DNA from: an uncultured Oscillospiraceae bacterium
Lineage (GTDB): Bacteria > Bacillota > Clostridia > Oscillospirales > Acutalibacteraceae
Assembly (NCBI GenBank): GCA_900549825.1
Contig: URQB01000002.1
Location: forward strand, 62,001-126,000
Reading direction: 5' to 3'
DNA length: 64,000 nucleotides
Each line of letters opens with the position of its first letter. The first letter of the stretch is position 1. The notes under the pieces are model-generated. The model was not told the origin of the DNA. It saw only the letters and a program-made list of their open reading frames with translations, and ran no database searches. Both the position numbers and the translations under genes were made by a program. Below, piece after piece: positions 42,530 to 52,379 of this stretch.

Positions 42530-43852
42530 ATGGAATACAAGGCAACGGTGATCGGAGCGGGGCTCGCGGGCTGCGAGGCGGCCTGGCAGCTGGCGCAGGC
42601 GGGCGTACAGGTAACACTCGCCGAAATGAAGCCGGTTCAATTCTCGCCCGCCCATCACAGCGCCGGTTTTGCGGAGCTGGTGTGCTCGAACTCCCTCAAA
42701 GCGGAGCGGCTTGCGTCCGCCGCCGGCCTTTTGAAGACGGAGATGAAGGCGCTCGGCTCGCTGAGCGTCTCCTGCGCTTATGAGAGCCGCGTTCCGGCGG
42801 GCGGGGCGCTTGCTGTGGACCGGGAGCAGTTTTCCCGCTTGGTCACGGAAAAAATCTGCGCCCATGAGCGCATCAAGGTCGAACATCGGGAAGTGACGGC
42901 GATCCCGGCGGAGGGCGTTACGGTTGTGGCGGCCGGGCCGCTTGCCTCCGATGCGCTCGCACGGGATATCTTTGCCCTGTGCGGGGAGGGCCTGAGTTTT
43001 TATGACGCGGCCGCGCCAATTGTCAGCGCGGACAGTATCGATCTGGACCATGCTTTTACCCAATCCCGCTATGACCGGGGCGGGGAGGATGACTATATCA
43101 ACTGCCCGATGGACAAAGCGGCATATGAAGCGTTTTATGAGGCGCTGCTCCACGCAGAGCGCGCAGAGCTTCATTCGTTTGACAAAAAGCGTGGCGTTTA
43201 CGAGGGCTGCATGCCCATCGAGGTGATGGCTTCCCGCGGGGCGGATACGATGCGGTTCGGCCCGCTCAAGCCAGTTGGCCTGCGCGATCCGCGCACCGGG
43301 CACAGGCCGTGGGCAGTGCTGCAGCTGCGTAAGGAGAATGCGCAGGGGACGATGTACAACCTCGTCGGCTTCCAGACCAACCTGAAATTCGGCGAGCAGA
43401 AGCGCGTTTTTTCGATGATTCCGGCGCTGAAAAACGCGGAATTCCTGCGCTACGGCGTGATGCACCGCAATACCTTCCTCGATTCGCCGCGACTGTTAAA
43501 TGCGGATTATTCGATGCGGGGGAGGCCGGATTTGTTCTTTGCCGGGCAGATCACAGGCGTTGAAGGCTATATGGAGTCGGCAGGCTCCGGCATCCTTGCC
43601 GGGATCAACGCATCGCGCAGGCTGCGCGGGCAAGCACCCCTCCTCCTGCCGCGGGAGACCATGCTCGGCGCGCTGGCGGCCTATATCAGCGACCCGTCGG
43701 TTGAAAATTTTCAGCCAATGGGCGCGAATTTCGGCGTGCTGCCGCCGCTGGAGCATCCGATCCGCGAGAAAAAGGCGCGCTATGAGGCGCTTTCCAACCG
43801 TGCGCTGGAAGCGCTTTCCGCCCGGCTGCGGGAGGAAGGCTTCGATCAATAA
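42530..43852 (+). CDS. trmFO: Folate-dependent tRNA (uracil54-C5)-methyltransferase
   Basis: 440 aa. FAD-binding VIGAGLAGCEAAWQLAQAG at the N-terminus and the NADH-side FAGQITGVEGYMESAGSG late in the protein are TrmFO signatures; the Cys in VCSNSLKAE and KNGGCMPIEV-like EGCMPIEVMA are the catalytic pair region. It makes m5U54 in tRNA using methylene-THF. It lies 21 bases after topA. Confidence 0.96.
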   Translation: MEYKATVIGAGLAGCEAAWQLAQAGVQVTLAEMKPVQFSPAHHSAGFAELVCSNSLKAERLASAAGLLKTEMKALGSLSVSCAYESRVPAGGALAVDREQFSRLVTEKICAHERIKVEHREVTAIPAEGVTVVAAGPLASDALARDIFALCGEGLSFYDAAAPIVSADSIDLDHAFTQSRYDRGGEDDYINCPMDKAAYEAFYEALLHAERAELHSFDKKRGVYEGCMPIEVMASRGADTMRFGPLKPVGLRDPRTGHRPWAVLQLRKENAQGTMYNLVGFQTNLKFGEQKRVFSMIPALKNAEFLRYGVMHRNTFLDSPRLLNADYSMRGRPDLFFAGQITGVEGYMESAGSGILAGINASRRLRGQAPLLLPRETMLGALAAYISDPSVENFQPMGANFGVLPPLEHPIREKKARYEALSNRALEALSARLREEGFDQ

Positions 43853-43895
43853 AACGGCATGAACATGCACAACATAGAGAGAGAAGGTCGGACGA

Positions 43896-44903
43896 ATGAA
43901 AATCATTGCAGACGCATTCGGCGGGGACAACGCGCCGCTTGAAATTCTCAAAGGCTGCGAAACGGCAGTGCGCGAGATGGGGGTTACTATCCTCCTCACA
44001 GGCGATGAGGCGAAAATCAGGGCCTGCGCGCAGGAAAACGGGATTTCCCTCGACCGCATGGAAATCCTCCATGCGCCGGACGTCATGGGTATGGAAGATG
44101 CGCCGACGAGCATTGCAAAGGAGAAGGGGAATACCTCCATGGCGGCAGGGCTCAAGGCCCTCGCAGCGGGCAGAGGCGACGCCTTCGTCTCCGCGGGCAG
44201 CACGGGAGCGCTGGTCGTGGGTGCGACGCTCATTGTCAAGCGTATCCGCGGCGTGCGCCGCGCGGCGATTGCAAGCGTCCTGCCGTCGAATGAGGCGCCG
44301 TTTTTGCTCATGGACTGCGGCGCGAACGTGGAATGTACCGCGCAGATGCTCGATCAGTTCGGCGCGATGGGCAGCTTTTACATGCAGAAGGTGCTCGGCG
44401 TGGAGCGGCCCCGCGTGGGCCTTGCCAACATCGGCACGGAAAAAACCAAGGGCGGGCCGCTCCAGCTGGAAGCTTATCAGCTGATGGAAACGTCGGATTA
44501 TCACTTCATCGGCAATGTCGAGGCGCGGGACGTGCCCTTCGGCGCGTGCGACGTGCTGGTGGCCGATGGCTTCACGGGCAATATGCTCCTGAAAATGTAT
44601 GAGGGCGTGGCCGGCGCGATGATGGTCAATATCAAAGCGATTTTCAAAAAAAGTCTGCTGACAAAGCTCAGCGCCCTGATGATCAAAAACGGGCTGATGG
44701 ATTTTAAAAAGCGGATGGATTACACCGAGTTTGGCGGAGCGCCGCTTCTGGGCATTTCAAAGCCGGTGATCAAGGCGCACGGCTCCTCCAATGCGAAGGC
44801 GTTTTGCAGCGCGATCCGTCAGGCGAAGCAGTTCAGCGAGACGGGCGTGATCCGTGAAATTGCCAACGCGGTATCCAAATCCAAACGCGAACCAGAGGCA
44901 TAA
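43896..44903 (+). CDS. plsX: Phosphate acyltransferase
   Basis: 335 aa. IIADAFGGDNAPLEILKGCE at the start, SAGSTGALVVGATLIVKRI and NIGTEKTKGGPLQLEAYQLM are conserved PlsX segments. It converts acyl-ACP to acyl-phosphate, the first step of phospholipid synthesis with PlsY. In Bacillus plsX sits in fapR-plsX-fabD; here there is no acpP or fabD between it and rnc. Confidence 0.95.
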   Translation: MKIIADAFGGDNAPLEILKGCETAVREMGVTILLTGDEAKIRACAQENGISLDRMEILHAPDVMGMEDAPTSIAKEKGNTSMAAGLKALAAGRGDAFVSAGSTGALVVGATLIVKRIRGVRRAAIASVLPSNEAPFLLMDCGANVECTAQMLDQFGAMGSFYMQKVLGVERPRVGLANIGTEKTKGGPLQLEAYQLMETSDYHFIGNVEARDVPFGACDVLVADGFTGNMLLKMYEGVAGAMMVNIKAIFKKSLLTKLSALMIKNGLMDFKKRMDYTEFGGAPLLGISKPVIKAHGSSNAKAFCSAIRQAKQFSETGVIREIANAVSKSKREPEA

Positions 44904-44955
44904 CAGGCTTGCAAAAAGCGTTTTTATACCGGGCGTGGAAAGGACGGTCATACGG

Positions 44956-45642
44956 ATGAATGATCAGAATCAGCTCAGGGAGCTGGAAAAAAAGCTGGGA
45001 TATACCTATCAGGACATCAACCTGCTGGAGCGCGCGCTGACGCACTCTTCCTATGCCAACGAGCGGCAGGTTCCTTATGGCAGCAACGAGCGCCTGGAAT
45101 TCTTAGGCGATTCCGTGCTTGGCTTTATCACGGCGGATTATTTTTACCGCCATTTTTCCCATCTGCCGGAGGGCAAGCTGACGAAGCTGCGCGCGGCGAC
45201 GGTGTGCGAGAAATCTCTGCACGGCTTTGCATTGGAGATTTCTTTGGGGGAATACCTGCGCTTGGGCCACGGTGAGGAAAACACAGGCGGCCGCGAGCGC
45301 CCCTCGATCCTTGCGGACGCTTTTGAAGCGGTAATCGCTTCCATCTATCTCGACGGGGGAATCAAAAGCGCGCGCACCTTCGTGCTGCGCTTTATCAAGG
45401 ACGCTGTTCAGCACAGCCTGCCCTTCAAGGATTATAAGACGACGCTGCAGGAGATCATCCAGCAGAACCCGGAGGAGGAGCTGGAATATGTGCTTACGGA
45501 TGAAAGCGGGCCGGATCACGACAAGTCCTTCACCGTGGAAGTGCACCTCAACAGCAACGTCATTGGCCGCGGTACGGGCCGGAGCAAAAAGCTCGCCGAG
45601 CAGGCGGCGGCGCGCGAGGCGCTCGCGCTGATGGGCCTGTGA
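44956..45642 (+). CDS. rnc: Ribonuclease III
   Basis: 228 aa from the ATG at 44956, the only in-frame ATG near the conserved start. RNase III domain (~10-150) has the catalytic ERLEFLGDSVLGF and the second acidic pair in ILADAFEAVIASIYLDGG; a dsRBD (~157-226) ends with RGTGRSKKLAEQAAAREALA. It processes rRNA precursors and dsRNA. Its last codons overlap the start of the next gene (GTGA). Confidence 0.95.
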   Translation: MNDQNQLRELEKKLGYTYQDINLLERALTHSSYANERQVPYGSNERLEFLGDSVLGFITADYFYRHFSHLPEGKLTKLRAATVCEKSLHGFALEISLGEYLRLGHGEENTGGRERPSILADAFEAVIASIYLDGGIKSARTFVLRFIKDAVQHSLPFKDYKTTLQEIIQQNPEEELEYVLTDESGPDHDKSFTVEVHLNSNVIGRGTGRSKKLAEQAAAREALALMGL

Positions 45643-46646
45643 GCGGGAAGCATATCAACATCGCCCTATTCATCCCGCACGAGGGGTGCCCGCACCAGTG
45701 CAGCTTCTGCAATCAGCGCAGCATCTCCGGTGCGGCAAAAAAGCCACGCGCGCGTGATGTGGAGGCGGCCGTGGAGACGGCCCTGCGATCGCGGGATTGT
45801 ACGGGCGCGCAGCTTGCCTTTTTCGGCGGCAGCTTTACGGCGATTCGCAGGGATGATATGCTGGAATTGCTGGATGCCGCGCAGCCGTATCTGAAAAGCG
45901 GCCAAATCGCGGGCATCCGCGTTTCCACCCGGCCCGACGCAGTGGATATTGATGTGCTCGCGCTTTTGAAGCAATACGGCGTGACCGCCATTGAGCTCGG
46001 CGCACAGAGCATGGATGACCGCGTCCTGTTTCAGAACGGTCGCGGCCATACGGCGCAGGATGTGGCGGATGCCTCCCGGCGCATCCAGGAGATGGGCTTC
46101 GAACTCGGGCTCCAGATGATGACAGGCCTTCCGGGCGATACGCCGGAAGGGTCGGCGGACTCGGCGCGCAGGCTCCTTTCACTCAGGCCCGATACCATGC
46201 GGATCTATCCCACCATCGTGCTGGAAGGTACGCCCCTGGCGCGGCTTTACCGGGCGGGCACCTACATACCGCAGCCGCTGGAAGAGACGGTGCAGCTGTG
46301 CGCAGCGCTTTTGCTGCTGTGCGAGGAAGCGGGCGTGCCCGTGATCCGCCTTGGGCTGCATGCGGGCGGAGAGGTGCAGGAGGGATATCTTGCAGGGCCG
46401 TGGCACCCGGCGTTCCGGGAATTGTGTGAGAGTGAACTCTATTATCAAAATGCATGCTCCGCTTTGCAGCGTATTCTCCCGCAGGGCGGAAAAGCCGTTT
46501 TACGGGTTGCGCCGCGCTTTGTTTCCCAGATGACGGGCCAGCGCCGCGGGAATCTGAAAAGGCTGAAGGAGCAGGGCTTCGACTGCCGGGTCAAAGCGGA
46601 CGCAGGGTGTCAAAAATATGAAGTAAAGGCAGAGCGCCAGAGATGA
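45639..46646 (+). CDS. Elp3-like radical SAM protein without the acetyltransferase domain
   Basis: 335 aa; GTG start overlapping the rnc stop as GTGA. The radical SAM cluster is GCPHQCSFCNQ, a CxxxCxxC-type motif, with AFFGGSFTAI and LGAQSMDDRVLFQNGRGHTA typical of the Elp3 family. The C-terminal GNAT domain of true Elp3 is absent, so it is the short bacterial form found between rnc and smc in many Clostridia. Function probably in RNA modification; not known. Confidence 0.85.
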   Translation: MSGKHINIALFIPHEGCPHQCSFCNQRSISGAAKKPRARDVEAAVETALRSRDCTGAQLAFFGGSFTAIRRDDMLELLDAAQPYLKSGQIAGIRVSTRPDAVDIDVLALLKQYGVTAIELGAQSMDDRVLFQNGRGHTAQDVADASRRIQEMGFELGLQMMTGLPGDTPEGSADSARRLLSLRPDTMRIYPTIVLEGTPLARLYRAGTYIPQPLEETVQLCAALLLLCEEAGVPVIRLGLHAGGEVQEGYLAGPWHPAFRELCESELYYQNACSALQRILPQGGKAVLRVAPRFVSQMTGQRRGNLKRLKEQGFDCRVKADAGCQKYEVKAERQR

Positions 46647-46713
46647 GATGTCAGACGTGAGCGGAGGCGGCCCTTCCGCGCTGATGTCTGAGATCTGATG
46701 GCTGTCGTCTGAA
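46641..46713. repeat. Heptad-repeat intergenic element, copy 2
   Basis: Left units CAGAGAT-GAGATGT-CAGACGT, then GAGCGGA / TCCGCGC hairpin stem, then ATGTCTG-AGATCTG-ATGGCTG-TCGTCTG. The two halves are inverted, giving a long imperfect hairpin between the elp3-like gene and smc. Confidence 0.62.
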
Positions 46714-46732
46714 CATGGAGGTTCCATACCGG

Positions 46733-49700
46733 ATGATTTTAAAATCGCTTGAAATGCAGGGCTTTAAGTCCTTCCCGGACAAGACCGCGCTCACCTTTGA
46801 CAAGGGGATCACCTGCGTCGTGGGCCCCAACGGCAGCGGAAAGAGCAACGTCTCCGACGCGGTGCGCTGGGTGCTCGGCGAGCAATCCACCAAAAGCCTG
46901 CGCGGCTCGAAGATGGAGGATGTGGTATTCAGCGGCACCGGCGTGCGCAGGGCGCAGGGCTTTGCGGAAGTGACGCTGCGGCTCGACAACCGCGACCGCG
47001 CCCTCCCCCTCGACGAGGACGAGGTGGCTGTAACCCGCCGCTACTACCGTTCTGGCGAGGGCGAATACCGCATCAACGGGAACGCCGTGCGGCTCAAGGA
47101 TATCCACGAGCTGTTTATGGATACGGGCCTCGGGCGGGATGGCTATTCGATCGTCAGCCAGGGCAAGATCGCGGATATGATCTCCACAAAATCCGGCGAG
47201 CGGCGTGAGATGTTCGAGGAGGCGGCGGGGATCTCCCACTATCGCTACCGGCGGGCGGACGCCAACCGGAGACTCGAGCAGGCGCAGGAGAACCTGGTGC
47301 GCCTAAAGGATATTCTGTCGGAGCTCGAAGCGCGCGTGGAGCCCCTGCGCGAGCAGAGCGAAAAGGCGGAGCAGTTCCTGGTGCTGGCGCAGGAGAAAAA
47401 GGAGCTGGAGATCGGGCTTTGGCTGCATACAATCCGGCAGTCCAATGAGCGCCTGCGCGATCAGGAGCACAAGATCACGCTTGCCAACGCCCAGCATGAG
47501 AACGCGCAGCGGGAGCTTGCTGAAATCGAAGAGGAGATCGAATCGATCATCGCCCAGTCGCAGGAGGTTACGGTGCGCATCGATGAAGTGCGCCACGGGG
47601 CCGCCCGGCTGGAGGAGGAGGCCGCCCGGCTGGAGGCGCAGGCGGCTGTGGCGGATAACTCGATTCTACATAACAACGAAGCGATTGCCCGTATCCAGCG
47701 CGACAGGGAGCAGGCGCAGGAGACCTGCCGCCATCTGGAAGAGCGCATCGCGCAGGAACGCAGCGCGATCGAGGAGCTGGTCCGGCAGGCGGAGGAAAAG
47801 CATGCTGCGCTGGAGAGCTTATCCCGCCAGGCGGCTCAATTCAACGCGCAGGGGGAGGCTCTTGCAGGCCGCTCTGCCGAAATGGCGGCAGAGATCGCAG
47901 AGCTCGGCGGGCAGGTGGCCGACTGCCGCGTGCAATCGTCGCATGTGGAGAGCACCATGGCGGAGATCACGTCGCGCCTAGAGACGATCGACGAAACGTT
48001 TGCCGCCCGCAGCGAGCTTATCGAGCGATTGAGCCGTGAAAAGCAGGCGGCAGAGGCTGCCTTTGCAAAATGCGGGGAAACGGTGGAGGAGCTCTCCAAT
48101 GCGATGAAGGGCTACTCCATGCGGCTCGATTCCCGCCGCGCAAAGGCGGAAAAGCGCAAAAAAGAGCATGAGTCCCTTGAGATTGATCTCAGGCAGAAGA
48201 CCTCACGCGTCAATATGCTCGAGGATATGGAAAAAAATATGGAGGGCTATACGGGCAGTGTGCGTGCGGTCATGCGGGAGGCGAAACGCGGCAATCTGCG
48301 CGGCATTCATGGCGCGCTCTCGCAGCTGATCTCCGTGCCGGAGCAGTACGCCACTGCAATTGAAACGGCCTTCGGCGCGGCGCTCCAGAATATCGTGACG
48401 GATCGTGAAAATGATGCGAAGCGGGCGATCCAATTCCTCAAGGAGACCAAGGGCGGCCGGGCGACCTTCCTGCCCCTGAGCGCCGTGCGCGGCCGTACGC
48501 TGGAGGAAAGGGGCCTTGCCCAGTGCGAGGGCTTTGTCGCCGTCGCGTCCGATTTGGTATCGTGCGACGCGAAATATGAGGCGGTCGTGAAAGCGCAGGT
48601 GGGCCGCACGGCGGTGGCAGAGGATATGGACTGTGCCATTGCCATTGCGCGCAAATTCAGCTACCGCTTCCGCATCGTCACCCTCGACGGCCAGGTCATC
48701 AATGCCGGCGGCTCAATGACAGGCGGCTCCCGGATGCAGAATGCGGGCTTTTTGAGCCGCTCGAATGAAATCGAAAAGCTGCGCGCCGAGATGCAGGCCG
48801 CGCAGGCGAAGCTCCATGAGAGTGCAGCGGCCTATAAAACGGCGCGGGAGGAATTCGCCGCGGCACAGGCAGAATTTGAGGGCGCGCAGGCGGATTTGAC
48901 GCGCGCGCAGGAGGAGCGCGTGCGCAGTGAAAGCGCGCTCCGTCTGGCAGCAGGCCAGCTGGAGACGGCGAATGCGACAGCGGACGAATTGGTAAAGGAG
49001 CGCGCGTCAGCGCTGGAACGGCTGGACGGCCTGAAAAAGGACCGGGAGGCGGCGCTTGCCCGGGAGGCAGAGCTCTCCGCCCGGATGGAAGAAGCAGAGC
49101 AAAGGCTGGCCGCCATAACCGGGGAGCGGGAAGCGCTTGCCGCGAAACGCCAGGCGTTGAGCGGGCAGGAGAATGAGCTGCAGCTTGCCCTGCTTGCGGC
49201 GGAGAAGGATCGCCAGGCCCATGCGGAGACGATCGAATCCCTGGACCGCCGCCGGGCCGGGCATCTGGTGCGTGTGGAGGAGCTTTGCGCGGAGATTGCG
49301 GGCGTGGAGGAGAAAAACCGGGCCCTCGCCGAGGAAAAAGCCGGCCTGGAAGAACAGGCGCAATCCCTGCGCGGGCAGAGCGGCGGCTCGAAAGAGGAGA
49401 TCGAGGGCTATATCGCTCAGCGCAGCGAGCTGGAAGCGCGTTCTTCAAAGCTGAGGCTGATGGAGCGGGCGAAATCCGCCGAGCGGGAGAAATTGAGCGG
49501 CGAGCTCGCCCGCCTGGAGGAGCGCAAGGCAGCCATGCGCAAGGAGTATGACGAAACGGTCAATAAGCTCTATGACGAATACCAGCTCACCCGCCGGGAG
49601 GCGGAGCAGCTCTGCCCGGAGCTGAAGGAGCCCGCAAAGGCGCAGCGGCGGCTTTCCGAACTCAAGGCGCAAATCCGCGCGCTGGGGAGCGTCAACGTCA

Positions 49701-50302
49701 GCGCCATTGAAGAATATAAGGAGGTCAGCGAGCGCTATACCTTCCTGAAGGAGCAGATCGGCGATGTGGAAGCCTCCCGCGACGAGCTGCTCCGGCTGAT
49801 CGAGGAGCTGACGAAGAAGATGTCGGATCAGTTCCGTGAGCAGTTCTATAAGATCAACTCCCACTTCGGGGAGACGTTTACCGAACTATTCGGCGGCGGC
49901 AAAGCGGAGCTCCTGCTGGAGGACCCGCAAGACGTGCTCGAATGCGGCATCGACATCAAGGTTCAGCCACCGGGCAAAAACGTGCAGAATATCGACCTCT
50001 TATCCGGCGGGGAGAAGGGCCTTTCGGCCATCGCGCTCCTGTTTGCAATCCTGAAGGTGACGCCGTCGCCCTTCTGCATCTTCGACGAGGTGGAGGCCGC
50101 GCTCGACGACGTCAACGTTACGCGATATGCGCAATACTGCCGCCGCATGACGCGCAGCACCCAGTTCATCCTGATCACCCACCGCCGCGGTACGATGGAG
50201 GAGGCGGACGTCCTATACGGCATTACGATGCAGGAAGAGGGCGTGTCCAAGATGCTGGAGCTTAAGACGGCGGAGATGGCGAAAAAGCTGGGGATCGGCT
50301 GA
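46733..50302 (+). CDS. smc: Chromosome segregation protein SMC
   Basis: 1189 aa from the ATG at 46733. ATP-binding head: MILKSLEMQGFKSFPDKTAL, Walker A GPNGSGKSNVSDAVRW; two long coiled coils (~170-500 and ~670-1010) flank the hinge (~515-640, GGRATFLPL, GGSMTGGSR); C-terminal signature LLSGGEKGLSAIALLFA and Walker B FCIFDEVEAALDDVNV. It organises and segregates the chromosome with ScpA/B. smc-ftsY order is standard for Firmicutes. Confidence 0.97.
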   Translation: MILKSLEMQGFKSFPDKTALTFDKGITCVVGPNGSGKSNVSDAVRWVLGEQSTKSLRGSKMEDVVFSGTGVRRAQGFAEVTLRLDNRDRALPLDEDEVAVTRRYYRSGEGEYRINGNAVRLKDIHELFMDTGLGRDGYSIVSQGKIADMISTKSGERREMFEEAAGISHYRYRRADANRRLEQAQENLVRLKDILSELEARVEPLREQSEKAEQFLVLAQEKKELEIGLWLHTIRQSNERLRDQEHKITLANAQHENAQRELAEIEEEIESIIAQSQEVTVRIDEVRHGAARLEEEAARLEAQAAVADNSILHNNEAIARIQRDREQAQETCRHLEERIAQERSAIEELVRQAEEKHAALESLSRQAAQFNAQGEALAGRSAEMAAEIAELGGQVADCRVQSSHVESTMAEITSRLETIDETFAARSELIERLSREKQAAEAAFAKCGETVEELSNAMKGYSMRLDSRRAKAEKRKKEHESLEIDLRQKTSRVNMLEDMEKNMEGYTGSVRAVMREAKRGNLRGIHGALSQLISVPEQYATAIETAFGAALQNIVTDRENDAKRAIQFLKETKGGRATFLPLSAVRGRTLEERGLAQCEGFVAVASDLVSCDAKYEAVVKAQVGRTAVAEDMDCAIAIARKFSYRFRIVTLDGQVINAGGSMTGGSRMQNAGFLSRSNEIEKLRAEMQAAQAKLHESAAAYKTAREEFAAAQAEFEGAQADLTRAQEERVRSESALRLAAGQLETANATADELVKERASALERLDGLKKDREAALAREAELSARMEEAEQRLAAITGEREALAAKRQALSGQENELQLALLAAEKDRQAHAETIESLDRRRAGHLVRVEELCAEIAGVEEKNRALAEEKAGLEEQAQSLRGQSGGSKEEIEGYIAQRSELEARSSKLRLMERAKSAEREKLSGELARLEERKAAMRKEYDETVNKLYDEYQLTRREAEQLCPELKEPAKAQRRLSELKAQIRALGSVNVSAIEEYKEVSERYTFLKEQIGDVEASRDELLRLIEELTKKMSDQFREQFYKINSHFGETFTELFGGGKAELLLEDPQDVLECGIDIKVQPPGKNVQNIDLLSGGEKGLSAIALLFAILKVTPSPFCIFDEVEAALDDVNVTRYAQYCRRMTRSTQFILITHRRGTMEEADVLYGITMQEEGVSKMLELKTAEMAKKLGIG

Positions 50303-50456
50303 AAACGCGATAGACTTTCTGTAGTGGACTGATGGATTTCTCAGCCGCGATATGGTATGATAAACGGGAACCTATTTGATGCAACAAATTTCTTTGAGCA
50401 TGCAATCAACCGCTTCCGACTGGTCGGAAGATGATAAAACGCAGGGGGCCGATTCG

Positions 50457-51395
50457 ATGGGGATTTTTAAAAAATTCAATTTTGGGCTGAAAAAGACGCG
50501 CGACCAGATGTCCGGCGCAATCGATTCCGTGCTGGAGGCGAGCGCGGCGATCGACGACGCACTGTTTGAAGAGCTGGAAGAAATCCTCATCATGGGCGAC
50601 GTGGGCGTGACGACGGCGCAGCATATCATGGACGAGGTGCGCGAGCGCGTAAAAAAGCGCGATCTGAAAAAGCCGGACAAGCTAAGGCGCGTCATAAAAG
50701 AGGTGGTAGCCGACATGCTCTCCGGCAAGGAGGGGATGGAGCTGGAAACGATTCCTTCCGTGATCCTGGTCATCGGGGTCAATGGTGTGGGCAAGACGAC
50801 CACCATCGGCAAGATGGCGGCCTATTATAAGGCGCAGGGCAAAAAGGTCATCCTTGCAGCGGCGGACACCTTCCGTGCGGCTGCAATCGAGCAGCTCGAA
50901 ATCTGGGCGGACCGCGCCGGGGTCGAGATTGTCAAGCACCGCGAGGGGGCGGACCCGGCGGCGGTGATTTTCGATACGATTGCGGCCGGCAAGGCGAGAA
51001 ACGCCGATCTGATCATCTGCGATACGGCGGGGCGGCTGCACAATAAGAAGAATCTGATGGAGGAGCTGTCCAAAATTTACCGCGTCATCGACCGGGAGCT
51101 CCCCTATTCCGACCGCGAGGTGCTCCTTGTGCTCGATGCGACCACAGGGCAAAATGCCGTTAATCAGGCGCGCGAATTCATGAATGCGGCGGAGATCACG
51201 GGCATCGTGCTGACAAAGCTGGACGGTACGGCCCGCGGCGGCGTGGTGCTGAGCATTATGGACGATTTGAAGATTCCGGTCAAATTTGTCGGCGTGGGCG
51301 AGCAGGTCGACGACCTGCAGCCATTTGACGCGGAAGCTTTTACGGAAGGCTTGTTTGAAAATATCAGCCGGGAGGACGGGCCGCAGGCGGAGTAG
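50457..51395 (+). CDS. ftsY: Signal recognition particle receptor FtsY
   Basis: 312 aa from the ATG at 50457 (AGGGGG nine bases before; an upstream extension is open but lacks a site). NG domain: N helices 1-80, G1 GVNGVGKTTTIGKM, DTAGR (G3 area), TKLDGTARGG (G4) and GVGEQVDDLQPFDAEAF (G5). There is no long acidic A domain, as usual for Gram-positives. It docks SRP-ribosome complexes at the membrane. Confidence 0.96.
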   Translation: MGIFKKFNFGLKKTRDQMSGAIDSVLEASAAIDDALFEELEEILIMGDVGVTTAQHIMDEVRERVKKRDLKKPDKLRRVIKEVVADMLSGKEGMELETIPSVILVIGVNGVGKTTTIGKMAAYYKAQGKKVILAAADTFRAAAIEQLEIWADRAGVEIVKHREGADPAAVIFDTIAAGKARNADLIICDTAGRLHNKKNLMEELSKIYRVIDRELPYSDREVLLVLDATTGQNAVNQAREFMNAAEITGIVLTKLDGTARGGVVLSIMDDLKIPVKFVGVGEQVDDLQPFDAEAFTEGLFENISREDGPQAE

Positions 51396-51444
51396 GATAT
51401 GTTGGACGGCAAAGTGCGTCTCTACGGAAAGGATGGTTATCACG

Positions 51445-51747
51445 ATGGGAAAATTGACGAAGGCGATTCGGGCAATCGGCCGCTTTTCCTGGCGGCTGTG
51501 GAAGCAAATTTACCACCGCTGGTACGATCGAGGCGGCGAGCGCTACCATCCGCTGGAGCTGGCCCACAAAAAGCATCCCGGCCTCTGGGATTATCTTGGA
51601 GATCCAAAACGAGACCAGCGCTCGAACAAGCGTACGGTGCGCCATCAGCGGCGCCTGGAGCGGCGCAGGCAGAACAGACTGCTCCGCAGGGAGCGGCGGT
51701 ATCTGCGCAGGCAGCGCTGGAGAGCCCGCCTGAGCATTTCAAAATAG
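51445..51747 (+). CDS. Very basic 100-aa protein of unknown function
   Basis: ATG at 51445 with GGAAAGG about ten bases before. About a third of the residues are Arg/Lys, concentrated in the C-terminal half (RHQRRLERRRQNRLLRRER), with many Trp/Tyr early (FSWRLWKQIYHRWYDRGGER). Nothing matches a known family. It sits between ftsY and rdgB in a tight gene row and ends 23 bases before rdgB. It could be a nucleic-acid- or ribosome-binding protein; a small chance remains that it is not translated. Confidence 0.6.
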   Translation: MGKLTKAIRAIGRFSWRLWKQIYHRWYDRGGERYHPLELAHKKHPGLWDYLGDPKRDQRSNKRTVRHQRRLERRRQNRLLRRERRYLRRQRWRARLSISK

Positions 51748-51770
51748 GGCAGGAAAGGCAGAAATACCGT

Positions 51771-52379
51771 ATGGATTTTTTGATTGCAACACATAATAGA
51801 AAAAAACGCGCCGAGCTCGCTCGGATTCTATCCCCTTTGGGCGTCCGGGTCCTCACGGCGGAGGAAGCGGGGATTACGCTGACCGAAGTGGAGGAGACGG
51901 GAAAGACCTTCGAGGAGAATGCCTTCCTCAAAGCGGCGTCCGGCTGCAAAGAGAGCGGAATGCCGTGTATCGCGGATGACTCAGGGCTCGAGGTTGACGC
52001 ATTGAATGGCGCACCCGGCGTATATTCCGCGCGTTACGCGGGCGAGCACGGAAATGATCAGAAAAACAACCGGCTATTGCTGGAAAACCTCAAAAATGTC
52101 CCAGCGGAGAGGCGCACGGCGCGCTTTGTCAGCAGCGTCTGCTGTGTGTTTCCGGATGGAAGGCATTTTACAGTGCGCGGTACCTGCGAGGGGATGATCG
52201 CCTTTGCACCGAAGGGGAGCGGAGGGTTTGGATATGATCCGCTGTTTCTCGTCGGGGGCCAGACCTTCGGCGAGCTGACCGCCGAGGAAAAGGACCGTGT
52301 CAGCCATCGCGGAAATGCGCTGCGAAAGCTGGCGCAGGAGCTTCCCAAGTATCTTGAAAGGGAAAGGAAAACCATATGA
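51771..52379 (+). CDS. rdgB: XTP/dITP diphosphatase
   Basis: 202 aa from the ATG at 51771. FLIATHNRKKRAELARILSP, ETGKTFEENAFLKA, ADDSGLEVDALNGAPGVYSA, and GSGGFGYDPLF are Ham1/RdgB signatures. It removes dITP, XTP and ITP from the nucleotide pool. The frame is open upstream through the preceding gene, but this is the first Met fitting the family. Stop overlaps the yhbY start (ATGA). Confidence 0.95.
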   Translation: MDFLIATHNRKKRAELARILSPLGVRVLTAEEAGITLTEVEETGKTFEENAFLKAASGCKESGMPCIADDSGLEVDALNGAPGVYSARYAGEHGNDQKNNRLLLENLKNVPAERRTARFVSSVCCVFPDGRHFTVRGTCEGMIAFAPKGSGGFGYDPLFLVGGQTFGELTAEEKDRVSHRGNALRKLAQELPKYLERERKTI

